Of a stretch of 8,995 nucleotides of DNA, positions 1-5,583 are shown one piece after another. Under the pieces are notes generated by a model that was given only the letters and a program-made list of their open reading frames with translations, had not been told where the DNA came from and ran no database searches. Origin of the DNA: Clostridia bacterium (GTDB taxonomy: Bacteria > Bacillota > Clostridia > Oscillospirales > CAG-272); the NCBI GenBank assembly GCA_017461825.1, contig JAFTXB010000148.1, forward strand, positions 1-8,995. Reading direction: 5' to 3'. Made by a program: the position numbers and the translations under genes. Numbering within the stretch: the first letter of the stretch is position 1; each line of letters opens with the position of its first letter.

Positions 1-67
1 GGCTTTTGGGTTGGATCAAAAAATGAGCAGCTTCTTTGCTTTTATAAACTCAGATTCAAAACAACGC

Positions 68-874
68 TTAATCTACGTCGTCCAATGAATCGAAAGTAAA
101 ATCGGGGCGATCAACAGGCTCCGCCGATACCACATCGGCGGGCTGTGTTTCACCGGAGAGCACGAGAACCGCCGTTACACCGTGACGGCGACCGATCGCG
201 ATGTCGGTATAAAGACGGTCACCAAAGATACACATTTCGCTTTTTGTGCATCCCGTAGCTTCACAAATCATTTCCACCGTTTCGCGGTAAGGCTTGCCGA
301 AATAGGTTGGGATCTTTCCGGTTGACGCTGTCACAAATGCGGCAATCGCACCGCTGTCGGGAATAAATCCTGTTTCGGTCGGGCAATTGAAATCGGGGTG
401 CGTGGACAGATATTCAGCACCGTTGCGAACCAATCGGCATGCGTTATCAAGCTTTTCATAGGTCAAAGAGGTGTCAAAGCTTGTAATAACGATGTCTGCG
501 GATTCACTTTTTCCGTCAATCAAATTAATTCCTCTTTCACGGAAATTATTAACCAAATCATCGGTGCCGACAAGATAAACGCTTTTGTCGGCGCGGTGAC
601 GGAGCAAAAATTCGGCAGTAACATCGCCGGAGGTCATAATCTCATCCATTGTCGGTTCAAAGCCAAGTCGTGTCAGCTTTTTCAGATAAAATTCAGGAGA
701 GTGCGATGCATTGTTGGTAAAAAACAAGACGCGCTTGCCATTTTTACGTAGATTTTTAATAAAGCGGATGGCATAAGGAAACACTTGATTCCCAAGATAG
801 ATCGTGCCGTCCATGTCAAAAATATACAGTTTTTTATTTTTTAAAATTGAAATATCCGGATTCTCAAAATTCAT
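68..874 (-). CDS. HAD-superfamily sugar/glycero-phosphate phosphatase (NagD/AraL type)
   Basis: Predicted cytosolic phosphatase of 268 aa, a normal length for the NagD/AraL/4-nitrophenylphosphatase branch of the HAD superfamily. Visible motifs are DMDGT (nucleophile D20, acid/base D22), the motif II block FFTNNAS (51-57), a central C2-type cap (about 80-190), FGKP with the motif III lysine K194, and GDRLYTD with the Mg2+ aspartates D219 and D224. The frame is open further upstream, to a codon ending at 922. I chose the ATG at 874 because GGAGGAGA sits just before it and because the longer start would overlap the upstream gene. It is the second gene of a minus-strand operon, 16 nt after the glycerol-1-phosphate dehydrogenase. 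AraL of Bacillus has the same partner. Family members are promiscuous on small phosphates, so the substrate is not settled. A glycerol phosphate or a sugar phosphate made or cleared with the partner enzyme is an inference. Confidence 0.9.
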   Translation of the reverse strand: MNFENPDISILKNKKLYIFDMDGTIYLGNQVFPYAIRFIKNLRKNGKRVLFFTNNASHSPEFYLKKLTRLGFEPTMDEIMTSGDVTAEFLLRHRADKSVYLVGTDDLVNNFRERGINLIDGKSESADIVITSFDTSLTYEKLDNACRLVRNGAEYLSTHPDFNCPTETGFIPDSGAIAAFVTASTGKIPTYFGKPYRETVEMICEATGCTKSEMCIFGDRLYTDIAIGRRHGVTAVLVLSGETQPADVVSAEPVDRPDFTFDSLDDVD

Positions 875-890
875 AATGTCTCCTCCAAAT

Positions 891-2162
891 TTATGCTTGA
901 AATTCGCTGATGCCAAGTGCATATGCGAGCCAAAGTACTGTATAGCGATCTTTCAGATCTTTTGCGTAAAGAATTGCGTCTTTAATTACTTTCTTGCCGT
1001 AAAAGGCTTCAAACGTCAGGATATCCAAACCAATCGCATTCACATAGGTCAGCATGGTGCGATAATCGGGAGCTTCCGTCAAAATCTCACAGATCTCATT
1101 CCAATGTGCTTCAAAAACACTTGTATCAAGCTCTGCGTAAAAGCCAACCTTTTCCTGCAAAGCGATCACACCGTCAGCGGCAGAGCTGTAAACTTTTCGA
1201 ATCTCGCTGTTACGGACCTCGGCTGTATCGATCTTTGCCTCAAAGGGCGGGGCATTCATAAGAATTTTTTCACGCAACTGTGCGGTCACAGCTGCGGCAT
1301 AAAGAACATCTATCCCATGCAAATAATATGGCGAATGATTCAACAACCCCGTTATTTCAAAGAAATGAGAGAGATGGTGCTCACTGCCCGAAGCCGGGCG
1401 GGAGTTTCCGACATAGCTCATCATAATGCCCACGAGCACCAACCCTTCCATCAAATTGCGACTTGCACCGGGAGTGCGTTCGAGAATGGCTTTTGCGGTG
1501 CTTTCGGTATTCTTAACAGTTTGCATGACCGTATCATAAACAAAGTCACAAAAATACTCGTTGCGCAACAAGTGAGCGAGCTTCCAGTCATTGAGGCAGG
1601 AATATTTTCCAATGATGTCGCCGTAACCGGATTGAAGCATATCTGTAGGGGCGGTACAAAGCACATCATCCTCGGCAACGATTGCGTATGGAACACGTGC
1701 GTTGAGCGTTACCTTCATTTCGTTTAAAATCAGTGCGGCTCCAACCGATGCATAACCGTCCATTGAAGGGGCTGTCGCAACGATCGCGTACCGAAGCCCG
1801 TGCTTGAATGAGACGTGTTTGCAAAGGTCATTGATCACTCCCGACCCAACACCAATGATAAAATCCGTTTCGGTATTTAATTTTTGCTCGATCGATGCGA
1901 TAGCCGTTTCGTTGGGGACAACAATTTCTTTGCCGAAGATCATTTTTGACGTGATCTTTGCTTTTAATATTTCTTCAACACGTGCGCCGCAAAGCGGGTA
2001 GGTGTTTCCGTCCGCAACCAAAAGAATATGGGAAAAATCGGCACAGATCTCGGGGAGCTTCTCCAAGACGCTTTTGCAAAGCTCCACATACCGAATGTCG
2101 CAGGGATGGTCTTTTTGACAGGCACAGTCGTGTTTCCCGTTCAGTACAGCTGCAATATCCAT
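891..2162 (-). CDS. egsA: sn-glycerol-1-phosphate dehydrogenase (EgsA/AraM family)
   Basis: 423 aa member of the iron-containing alcohol dehydrogenase/DHQ-synthase-like fold, in the glycerol-1-phosphate dehydrogenase branch. The family reduces dihydroxyacetone phosphate to sn-glycerol-1-phosphate with NAD(P)H, using Ni2+ or Zn2+. The nucleotide-binding glycine block GVGSGVIND is at 104-112, the family signature TAPSMDGYAS at 130-139, and the probable metal ligands are D182 (in GYGD), H262 or H263 (in SGSEHHLSH) and H282 (in YLHG). The N terminus carries the C-x-C plus downstream H (C13, C15, H19) that I associate with AraM homologues. The ATG at 2162 is preceded by GGAAAGGAA at suitable spacing, and a strong promoter lies upstream. 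It is first in an operon with a HAD phosphatase. In Bacillus the enzyme supplies G1P for heptaprenylglyceryl phosphate, with PcrB. No PcrB homologue is in this window, so the fate of the G1P is open. Family assignment is secure; the exact substrate is inferred. Confidence 0.9.
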   Translation of the reverse strand: MDIAAVLNGKHDCACQKDHPCDIRYVELCKSVLEKLPEICADFSHILLVADGNTYPLCGARVEEILKAKITSKMIFGKEIVVPNETAIASIEQKLNTETDFIIGVGSGVINDLCKHVSFKHGLRYAIVATAPSMDGYASVGAALILNEMKVTLNARVPYAIVAEDDVLCTAPTDMLQSGYGDIIGKYSCLNDWKLAHLLRNEYFCDFVYDTVMQTVKNTESTAKAILERTPGASRNLMEGLVLVGIMMSYVGNSRPASGSEHHLSHFFEITGLLNHSPYYLHGIDVLYAAAVTAQLREKILMNAPPFEAKIDTAEVRNSEIRKVYSSAADGVIALQEKVGFYAELDTSVFEAHWNEICEILTEAPDYRTMLTYVNAIGLDILTFEAFYGKKVIKDAILYAKDLKDRYTVLWLAYALGISEFQA

Positions 2163-2200
2163 TTTTGCAATTCCTTTCCAAGCAGATAGTATCCTTATTT

Positions 2201-2228
2201 ATCATATCATAAAAAATTTTTTTGTCAA
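2201..2228 (-). promoter_or_regulatory. sigma-A promoter of the G1P dehydrogenase-HAD operon
   Basis: On the minus strand, TTGACA (2228-2223) is followed by a 16-bp A/T spacer and TATGAT (2206-2201). TG-A immediately before the -10 box makes it an extended -10 promoter. Transcription would start near 2194, about 30 nt before the ATG at 2162. The spacer is a run of A then T. Confidence 0.75.
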
Positions 2229-2248
2229 GATGTTTTACCAAAATAGAC

Positions 2249-2261
2249 AATTTGCCAAATT
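2249..2261. repeat. short perfect palindrome in the divergent promoter region (candidate operator)
   Basis: AATTTG-C-CAAATT is a perfect 6-bp inverted repeat around one central base, midway between the two divergent promoters. A related 8-bp palindrome, CAAATTTG, occurs at 2307-2314 inside the spacer of the plus-strand promoter. Both share the half-site CAAATT. AT-rich DNA produces such palindromes by chance fairly often, so an operator role is only a suggestion. Confidence 0.3.
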
Positions 2262-2294
2262 AGGTGAATAAAATGAGCAAAAATGAAACATCTC

Positions 2295-2323
2295 TTGACT
2301 TTTAAGCAAATTTGTGATACAAT
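2295..2323 (+). promoter_or_regulatory. sigma-A promoter of the plsC-PHP operon
   Basis: TTGACT (2295-2300), a 17-bp spacer and TACAAT (2318-2323), with TG-A just before the -10 box (extended -10). The predicted start near 2330 gives a leader of about 47 nt to the ATG at 2377. It faces away from the minus-strand promoter at 2201-2228. Confidence 0.75.
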
Positions 2324-2376
2324 AAACTTGTTTGATTATAGCGCCTTGATCGGTTTTTAGCGGAGGATATTTATTT

Positions 2377-3171
2377 ATGCTGAATTATGTTTTTTTGGTA
2401 ATCGCGATCATTGCAACGGCGGTTATTTATATAGCCGTTCCAACACTTAGCCTGTGGTGGCTTTTGCCTGTTCTTCTCGGTGCTTTTGTAAGTGTGATCG
2501 TTTTCTATATTCTGGTGCTTTTCATTATGTCTCTTTTTCTTTCAAAAAAGAAAAAGGTAGTAGAACCAAAGCCTTTTTGCGCATTTATGATCCAAATTAC
2601 CATGGATTGGCTGATGCGCCTGTTCCGCATCCGTATCAAGCTGAGCGGAACCGAGCTTTTGCCAAATGAGCCTTGTATCATCGTCAGTAACCACCGATCC
2701 GATTTTGACCCAATGACCGTTCTTGCCGTCCTCAAGGGACGTCGGCTGGCGTATATTTCCAAAGAGGCAAATTTCAAGATTCCTATCGTCGGTAACTTTA
2801 TTCATCACGCCGGTTTTCTTGCCATCGATCGCGGCAACGGTATGCGCGCTATGCGCACCTTAAAGCAGGCAGCCGAAATGATGAAGACCGCAGGAGTCGA
2901 TATCGGAATATATCCCGAGGGTACCCGCAGCAAGACCTGCGAGCTTTTACGCTTTCGCCCCGGTGCTTTCGTGCTTGCCAAGCGTGCCGATGCACCGGTG
3001 GTGGTGATGGTAACAAAAGGGACCGAGGCAATCAGCAAAAATGTGCCTTTCCGCTCCACCAAGGTGGAATTGAAGATCCTCGGTGTGATCGACCGAGAAA
3101 CGGTTGCGGGAATGGAACAGGATGAGCTCAGCGCTCGTGTTCGCGCCATGATCGAGAAAGGCTTGGCTTAA
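2377..3171 (+). CDS. plsC: 1-acyl-sn-glycerol-3-phosphate acyltransferase (PlsC family)
   Basis: 264 aa membrane-associated acyltransferase, expected to transfer a fatty acyl group to the sn-2 position of lysophosphatidate to give phosphatidate at the cytoplasmic membrane. The N terminus (about 1-55) is strongly hydrophobic and can form two membrane helices, followed by the positive patch KKKK at 57-60. The acyltransferase domain has the catalytic HX4D motif in NHRSDFDP (H106, D111), FLAIDRG at 147-153 (motif II type) and PEGTRS at 180-185 (motif III). The start has GGAGG ten bases upstream. The N-terminal double hydrophobic segment is somewhat longer than in minimal PlsC proteins. It is transcribed divergently from a glycerol-1-phosphate dehydrogenase, which hints at glycerophospholipid metabolism. 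The substrate could be lysophosphatidate or another lyso-glycerolipid, because paralogues of this family are common. Confidence 0.9.
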   Translation: MLNYVFLVIAIIATAVIYIAVPTLSLWWLLPVLLGAFVSVIVFYILVLFIMSLFLSKKKKVVEPKPFCAFMIQITMDWLMRLFRIRIKLSGTELLPNEPCIIVSNHRSDFDPMTVLAVLKGRRLAYISKEANFKIPIVGNFIHHAGFLAIDRGNGMRAMRTLKQAAEMMKTAGVDIGIYPEGTRSKTCELLRFRPGAFVLAKRADAPVVVMVTKGTEAISKNVPFRSTKVELKILGVIDRETVAGMEQDELSARVRAMIEKGLA

Positions 3172-4008
3172 ATGGAATACAACGCTTTTAAAAATATTCC
3201 AAAATGCAACCTGCATACGCATACCAATTTATGTGACGGCAATAATACTCCCGAGGAGATCGTGTTGGCGGCAATCAGCGAAAAAATGGAGACCTTGGGC
3301 TTTTCGGGTCATTCCTATGTGCATTTTGATCTCGACTGCTGCATGACACGACAACAGACTGTACAATATAAAAATGAGATCACTCGATTAAAAAAAGAAT
3401 ACGCAGACCGGCTCAACATCCTTTTGGGGCTTGAGCAGGATTATTACGCCGATGACCCCGCAGTGGGGTATGATTATTTGATCGGCTCGGTTCATTATTT
3501 ACCCGCCAACGGTTCTTGGTTTGCCGTTGATCTGAGTAGAGAAGAGCTTCTTCGCGCGGCAAATGCTTATTACGGCGGCAATATTTATCGCCTTTTGCAG
3601 CATTATTATGAGACGCTTGCAGATGTCGTTGAAAAAACAGGGTGTGATATGATTGGACATTTTGATCTGATTTCCAAATTCAATGCAGACGGTACGCTTT
3701 TTGATGAAACAGATCCGCGATATCGAGTCCCTGCTTTTGAGGCACTGGAATATCTTCTCAAAAAGGATGTTGTATTCGAGATAAACACAGGGGCAATTTC
3801 GCGCGGATATTGCTCCACCCCCTATCCCGCCGCTCCGTTTTTACGCTTCATTGCCGAGCATGGCGGAAGAGTGACGATTTCATCGGATGCGCACGATAAA
3901 ACGAATCTTCTTTACGGCTTTTCGGAGGCAATGGAATATGCGCGCGCGGCAGGTGTCAAGGCACTTTGTGTTATGACAAAAGATGGTTGGAAAACGGTTG
4001 CGAATTGA
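3172..4008 (+). CDS. PHP-domain phosphoesterase, histidinol-phosphatase type
   Basis: 278 aa protein of the PHP metallo-phosphoesterase family, closest in layout to HisJ/HisK histidinol phosphatases, which are about 270 aa. The metal-binding residues are in place: HTHT (H15, H17), D22, H47, E88 in GLEQDY, H108 in GSVHYL, H163 in GHFD, and D239/H241 in SSDAH, consistent with a trinuclear metal centre. The ATG follows directly after the plsC stop codon with no spacer. GAGAAAGG inside the end of plsC probably serves as its ribosome binding site, so the two genes are cotranscribed and probably translationally coupled. There are no his genes nearby. It could complete histidine synthesis from a scattered locus or hydrolyse a different phosphate monoester. 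No clear terminator follows the stop codon. Confidence 0.85.
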   Translation: MEYNAFKNIPKCNLHTHTNLCDGNNTPEEIVLAAISEKMETLGFSGHSYVHFDLDCCMTRQQTVQYKNEITRLKKEYADRLNILLGLEQDYYADDPAVGYDYLIGSVHYLPANGSWFAVDLSREELLRAANAYYGGNIYRLLQHYYETLADVVEKTGCDMIGHFDLISKFNADGTLFDETDPRYRVPAFEALEYLLKKDVVFEINTGAISRGYCSTPYPAAPFLRFIAEHGGRVTISSDAHDKTNLLYGFSEAMEYARAAGVKALCVMTKDGWKTVAN

Positions 4009-4071
4009 TCTTTTTTGCAAAATCACGATAAAAATGTTTTTGGTATTAGCGAAAATTGTTGCTTTATAGGA

Positions 4072-4100
4072 TTGACAACAGGAATAAAAAAGTGTATAAT
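4072..4100 (+). promoter_or_regulatory. consensus sigma-A promoter of the purine operon
   Basis: TTGACA at 4072-4077, exactly 17 bp, then TATAAT at 4095-4100: both boxes match the consensus fully. The expected start near 4107 lies just before the riboswitch, so the leader RNA begins almost at the aptamer. A promoter this strong implies that control happens downstream, in the leader. Confidence 0.9.
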
Positions 4101-4112
4101 ATAAAAGTAAAA

Positions 4113-4185
4113 GGTTTTCTGCAACTGACGGAACGTGGAATACCACAGGGGAGCAGAAAATAATCACCGTCGACCGTCTGGGCAG
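4113..4185 (+). ncRNA. ZTP (pfl) riboswitch aptamer upstream of purE
   Basis: The leader has the architecture of the ZTP/pfl riboswitch. TTTTCTGC (4115-4122) pairs perfectly with GCAGAAAA (4153-4160). Inside it, CTGACGG (4125-4131) precedes a small GTGG-AATA-CCAC hairpin (4135-4146) and AGGGGAGC. A linker leads to the hallmark 3' block GACCGTCTGGGCA (4172-4184). GACGG (4127-4131) can pair with CCGTC at 4167-4171 or 4174-4178, as expected for the long-range pairing. The class binds ZTP/ZMP (AICAR nucleotides), which build up when 10-formyl-tetrahydrofolate is short, and generally turns on folate and purine genes. The last conserved bases, GGGCAG, are also the left arm of the terminator, so ligand binding would prevent termination. 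The assignment is by eye from motif recall; the boundary is approximate. Confidence 0.88.
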
Positions 4186-4227
4186 TTCTATCTTTTGATA
4201 TAGGATAGTTCTGCCCTGATTTTGTTT
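4180..4227 (+). terminator. riboswitch-controlled intrinsic terminator
   Basis: GGGCAG-TT-CTATC (4180-4192) pairs with GATAG-TT-CTGCCC (4204-4216), giving 6 + 5 base pairs around a TT/TT internal loop, with an 11-nt apical loop. The U-rich stretch TGATTTTGTTT follows at 4217-4227. It lies ahead of the purE ribosome binding site and shares its left arm with the ZTP aptamer, so it fits a ligand-relieved OFF hairpin. Confidence 0.85.
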
Positions 4228-4261
4228 GACGAACAAACCAAGAAAGGATCGGACCTTGAAC

Positions 4262-4756
4262 ATGAAAAAAATTGCTGTGATCATGGGAAGCGACAGTGAT
4301 CTGCCTGTGGTAGAAAAAGCCATTTCTACACTTGCGGAATACGGTGTACCTTACGAGGTACACGTCTTTTCCGCGCACAGAACCCCCGAGGAGGCGAGAG
4401 CGTTTTCTACGTCGGCACGTGAAAACGGTTTTGGTGCCATTATTGCCGCAGCAGGCATGGCGGCACATCTTGCGGGCGCAATTGCCGCAAACACCACACT
4501 TCCCGTTATCGGTATCCCCGTAAAATCCAAATATCTTGACGGCATTGACGCTTTGCTGTCTACGGTGCAGATGCCCGGCGGTATACCGGTGGCAACCGTC
4601 GCCATAGACGGCGCTGTCAATGCCGCCTTGCTTTCGATCCAAATGCTTGCCATTGAGGATTCGAGCTTAGCAAAAAAGCTTGACAACGCAAGATTGGCAG
4701 GCAAGGAAAAGGTGCTTGCTAAAAACGATGATATCGAAGCACGCTTCAACCATTAA
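4262..4756 (+). CDS. purE: PurE, N5-CAIR mutase / AIR carboxylase catalytic subunit
   Basis: 164 aa, the normal PurE length. It forms CAIR either from N5-CAIR (class I, with PurK) or from AIR and CO2 (class II). Motifs: GSDSDLP (9-15) at the phosphate-binding loop, SAHRTPEE (37-44) with the catalytic histidine H39, AAGMAAHLAG (63-72) and LLSTVQMP (98-105). The start at 4262 puts the MKKIAVIMGSDSD N terminus where PurE proteins begin; an in-frame extension back to 4226 would run into the terminator. The ribosome binding site AAAGGA (4243-4248) is spaced rather far, at 13 nt. It is the first gene after the riboswitch. No purK adjoins it, so the bicarbonate source is undecided: purK elsewhere, or direct carboxylation of AIR. 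Confidence 0.96.
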   Translation: MKKIAVIMGSDSDLPVVEKAISTLAEYGVPYEVHVFSAHRTPEEARAFSTSARENGFGAIIAAAGMAAHLAGAIAANTTLPVIGIPVKSKYLDGIDALLSTVQMPGGIPVATVAIDGAVNAALLSIQMLAIEDSSLAKKLDNARLAGKEKVLAKNDDIEARFNH

Positions 4757-4789
4757 TTTTGTTAAACTTTTTTAAGGAGATATAAAATC

Positions 4790-5476
4790 ATGAGTAACAA
4801 ACTTGTTTATACGGGTAAGACCAAGAACGTGTTCGCACTTGACAACGGCAACTATCTTTTAAAGTTCAAAGACGACTGCACCGGCAAGGACGGTGTGTTT
4901 GATCCAGGTGAAAACTCCGTCGGACTCACTATCGAGGGTGTGGGAGATGTTAATCTGCGTATGTCTATCTATTTCTTTGAAAAGGTCAATGCCGCAGGTA
5001 TCAAAACGCATTATATCAGCGCAGACCTGAAGAATACAACTATGGAGGTTCTTCCCGCAAAGCCCTTCGGAAAGGGACTTGAGGTTATTTGCCGACACAA
5101 AGCAGTGGGGAGCTTCTATCGCCGTTATTCCGACTATATCGAAGAAGGCGCAGATCTGCCCGCATATGTGGAGACTACCTTTAAAAACGACGCAAAGGGA
5201 GATCCGCTTGTAACAAAGGACGGTCTTATCGATCTCGGTGTTATGACTGCCGAACAGTACGACGATATTAAGCTTATGACACAGAAGATCACGCAGATCG
5301 TTGCGGACGATCTTAAGGAAAAGGGTATGGTACTCTATGATATCAAGTTTGAATTCGGCTACGACGCCGACGGTAAGGTCATGCTGATCGATGAGATCGC
5401 TTCGGGAAATATGCGCGTTTATAAAAACGGTGAATATATTGATCCCATGACACTCTCGGAGCTTTTCTTTGCTTGA
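4790..5476 (+). CDS. purC: SAICAR synthetase PurC, divergent clade
   Basis: Phosphoribosylaminoimidazole-succinocarboxamide synthase joins CAIR and aspartate with ATP. 228 aa, slightly short for the family (about 235-240). Family blocks seen: YTGKTKNVF (7-15, nucleotide-binding strand-loop), KFKDDCTG (25-32), the counterpart of the usual VRN-x-AAGS block as EVICRHKAVGSFYRR (98-112), NDAKGDPL (133-140) and YDIKFEFG (183-190). The usual DE-x-SPD-xx-R motif is replaced by DEIASGNMRVY (201-211), and the final helix that normally follows is missing. AAGGAG (4774-4779) is well placed for the ATG. It follows purE by 33 nt in the same operon. I recall similar PurC proteins in gut Clostridia, so the differences look like a clade trait rather than decay. 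Function is well supported by position and the other motifs. Confidence 0.93.
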   Translation: MSNKLVYTGKTKNVFALDNGNYLLKFKDDCTGKDGVFDPGENSVGLTIEGVGDVNLRMSIYFFEKVNAAGIKTHYISADLKNTTMEVLPAKPFGKGLEVICRHKAVGSFYRRYSDYIEEGADLPAYVETTFKNDAKGDPLVTKDGLIDLGVMTAEQYDDIKLMTQKITQIVADDLKEKGMVLYDIKFEFGYDADGKVMLIDEIASGNMRVYKNGEYIDPMTLSELFFA

Positions 5477-5507
5477 TCGCCCGAGTGCAATAATGCAAAC
5501 GCACGGC

Positions 5508-5539
5508 AAAGGAGTGATCCGATTACGGATCGCCCCTTT
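5508..5539 (+). other. strong RNA hairpin between purC and the purF-like gene
   Basis: AAAGGAGTGATCCG (5508-5521) pairs with CGGATCGCCCCTTT (5526-5539) around the loop ATTA. The stem is 14 positions long, with one A/C mismatch and one G-U pair. What follows is GTGTGTATTTT, only partly U-rich, so full termination is unlikely. An attenuator, a partial terminator or an mRNA-processing/stability element that sets the ratio of purE-purC to the downstream genes is plausible. The fold is read directly; the role is inference. Confidence 0.55.
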
Positions 5540-5583
5540 GTGTGTATTTTAGAATCTTTGATAATATATTACCCGGAGGATTT

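Noticed and set aside
1..67. Terminator or gene at the left edge
   Set aside because: Only a 4-bp AGCA/TGCT stem near a T-run is visible on the minus strand, too weak to call, and there is no coding frame of substance in 67 bases.
875..922. Upstream in-frame start of the HAD phosphatase (ending at 922)
   Set aside because: It would overlap the end of the G1P dehydrogenase and lacks a ribosome binding site, while the start at 874 has GGAGGAGA.
804..1727. Long plus-strand open frame opposite the G1P dehydrogenase, and similar antisense frames opposite plsC, purC and purM
   Set aside because: They lie opposite well-supported conserved genes, have no family motifs and no ribosome binding sites, and look like antisense shadows.
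4009..4071. Terminator after the PHP phosphatase
   Set aside because: The stretch has T-runs but no convincing GC stem, so some read-through into the pur leader cannot be excluded.
4113..4185. Guanine/PreQ-type purine riboswitch in the purE leader
   Set aside because: The purine-riboswitch core (three-way junction with its conserved TATA and GGTT-type segments) is absent, and the 3' CTGGGCA block points to the ZTP class instead.
4064..4642. Minus-strand open frame across the riboswitch and purE
   Set aside because: It runs antisense to a structured leader and a conserved gene, and its translation is low-complexity with many Arg and Cys residues and no recognisable domain.
5542..5583. GTG start at 5542 giving a 14-residue propeptide to the PurF-like protein
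   Set aside because: There is no ribosome binding site before it, it starts inside the flank of a strong hairpin, and it does not supply a cysteine at the processing position. GGAGG precedes the ATG at 5584.
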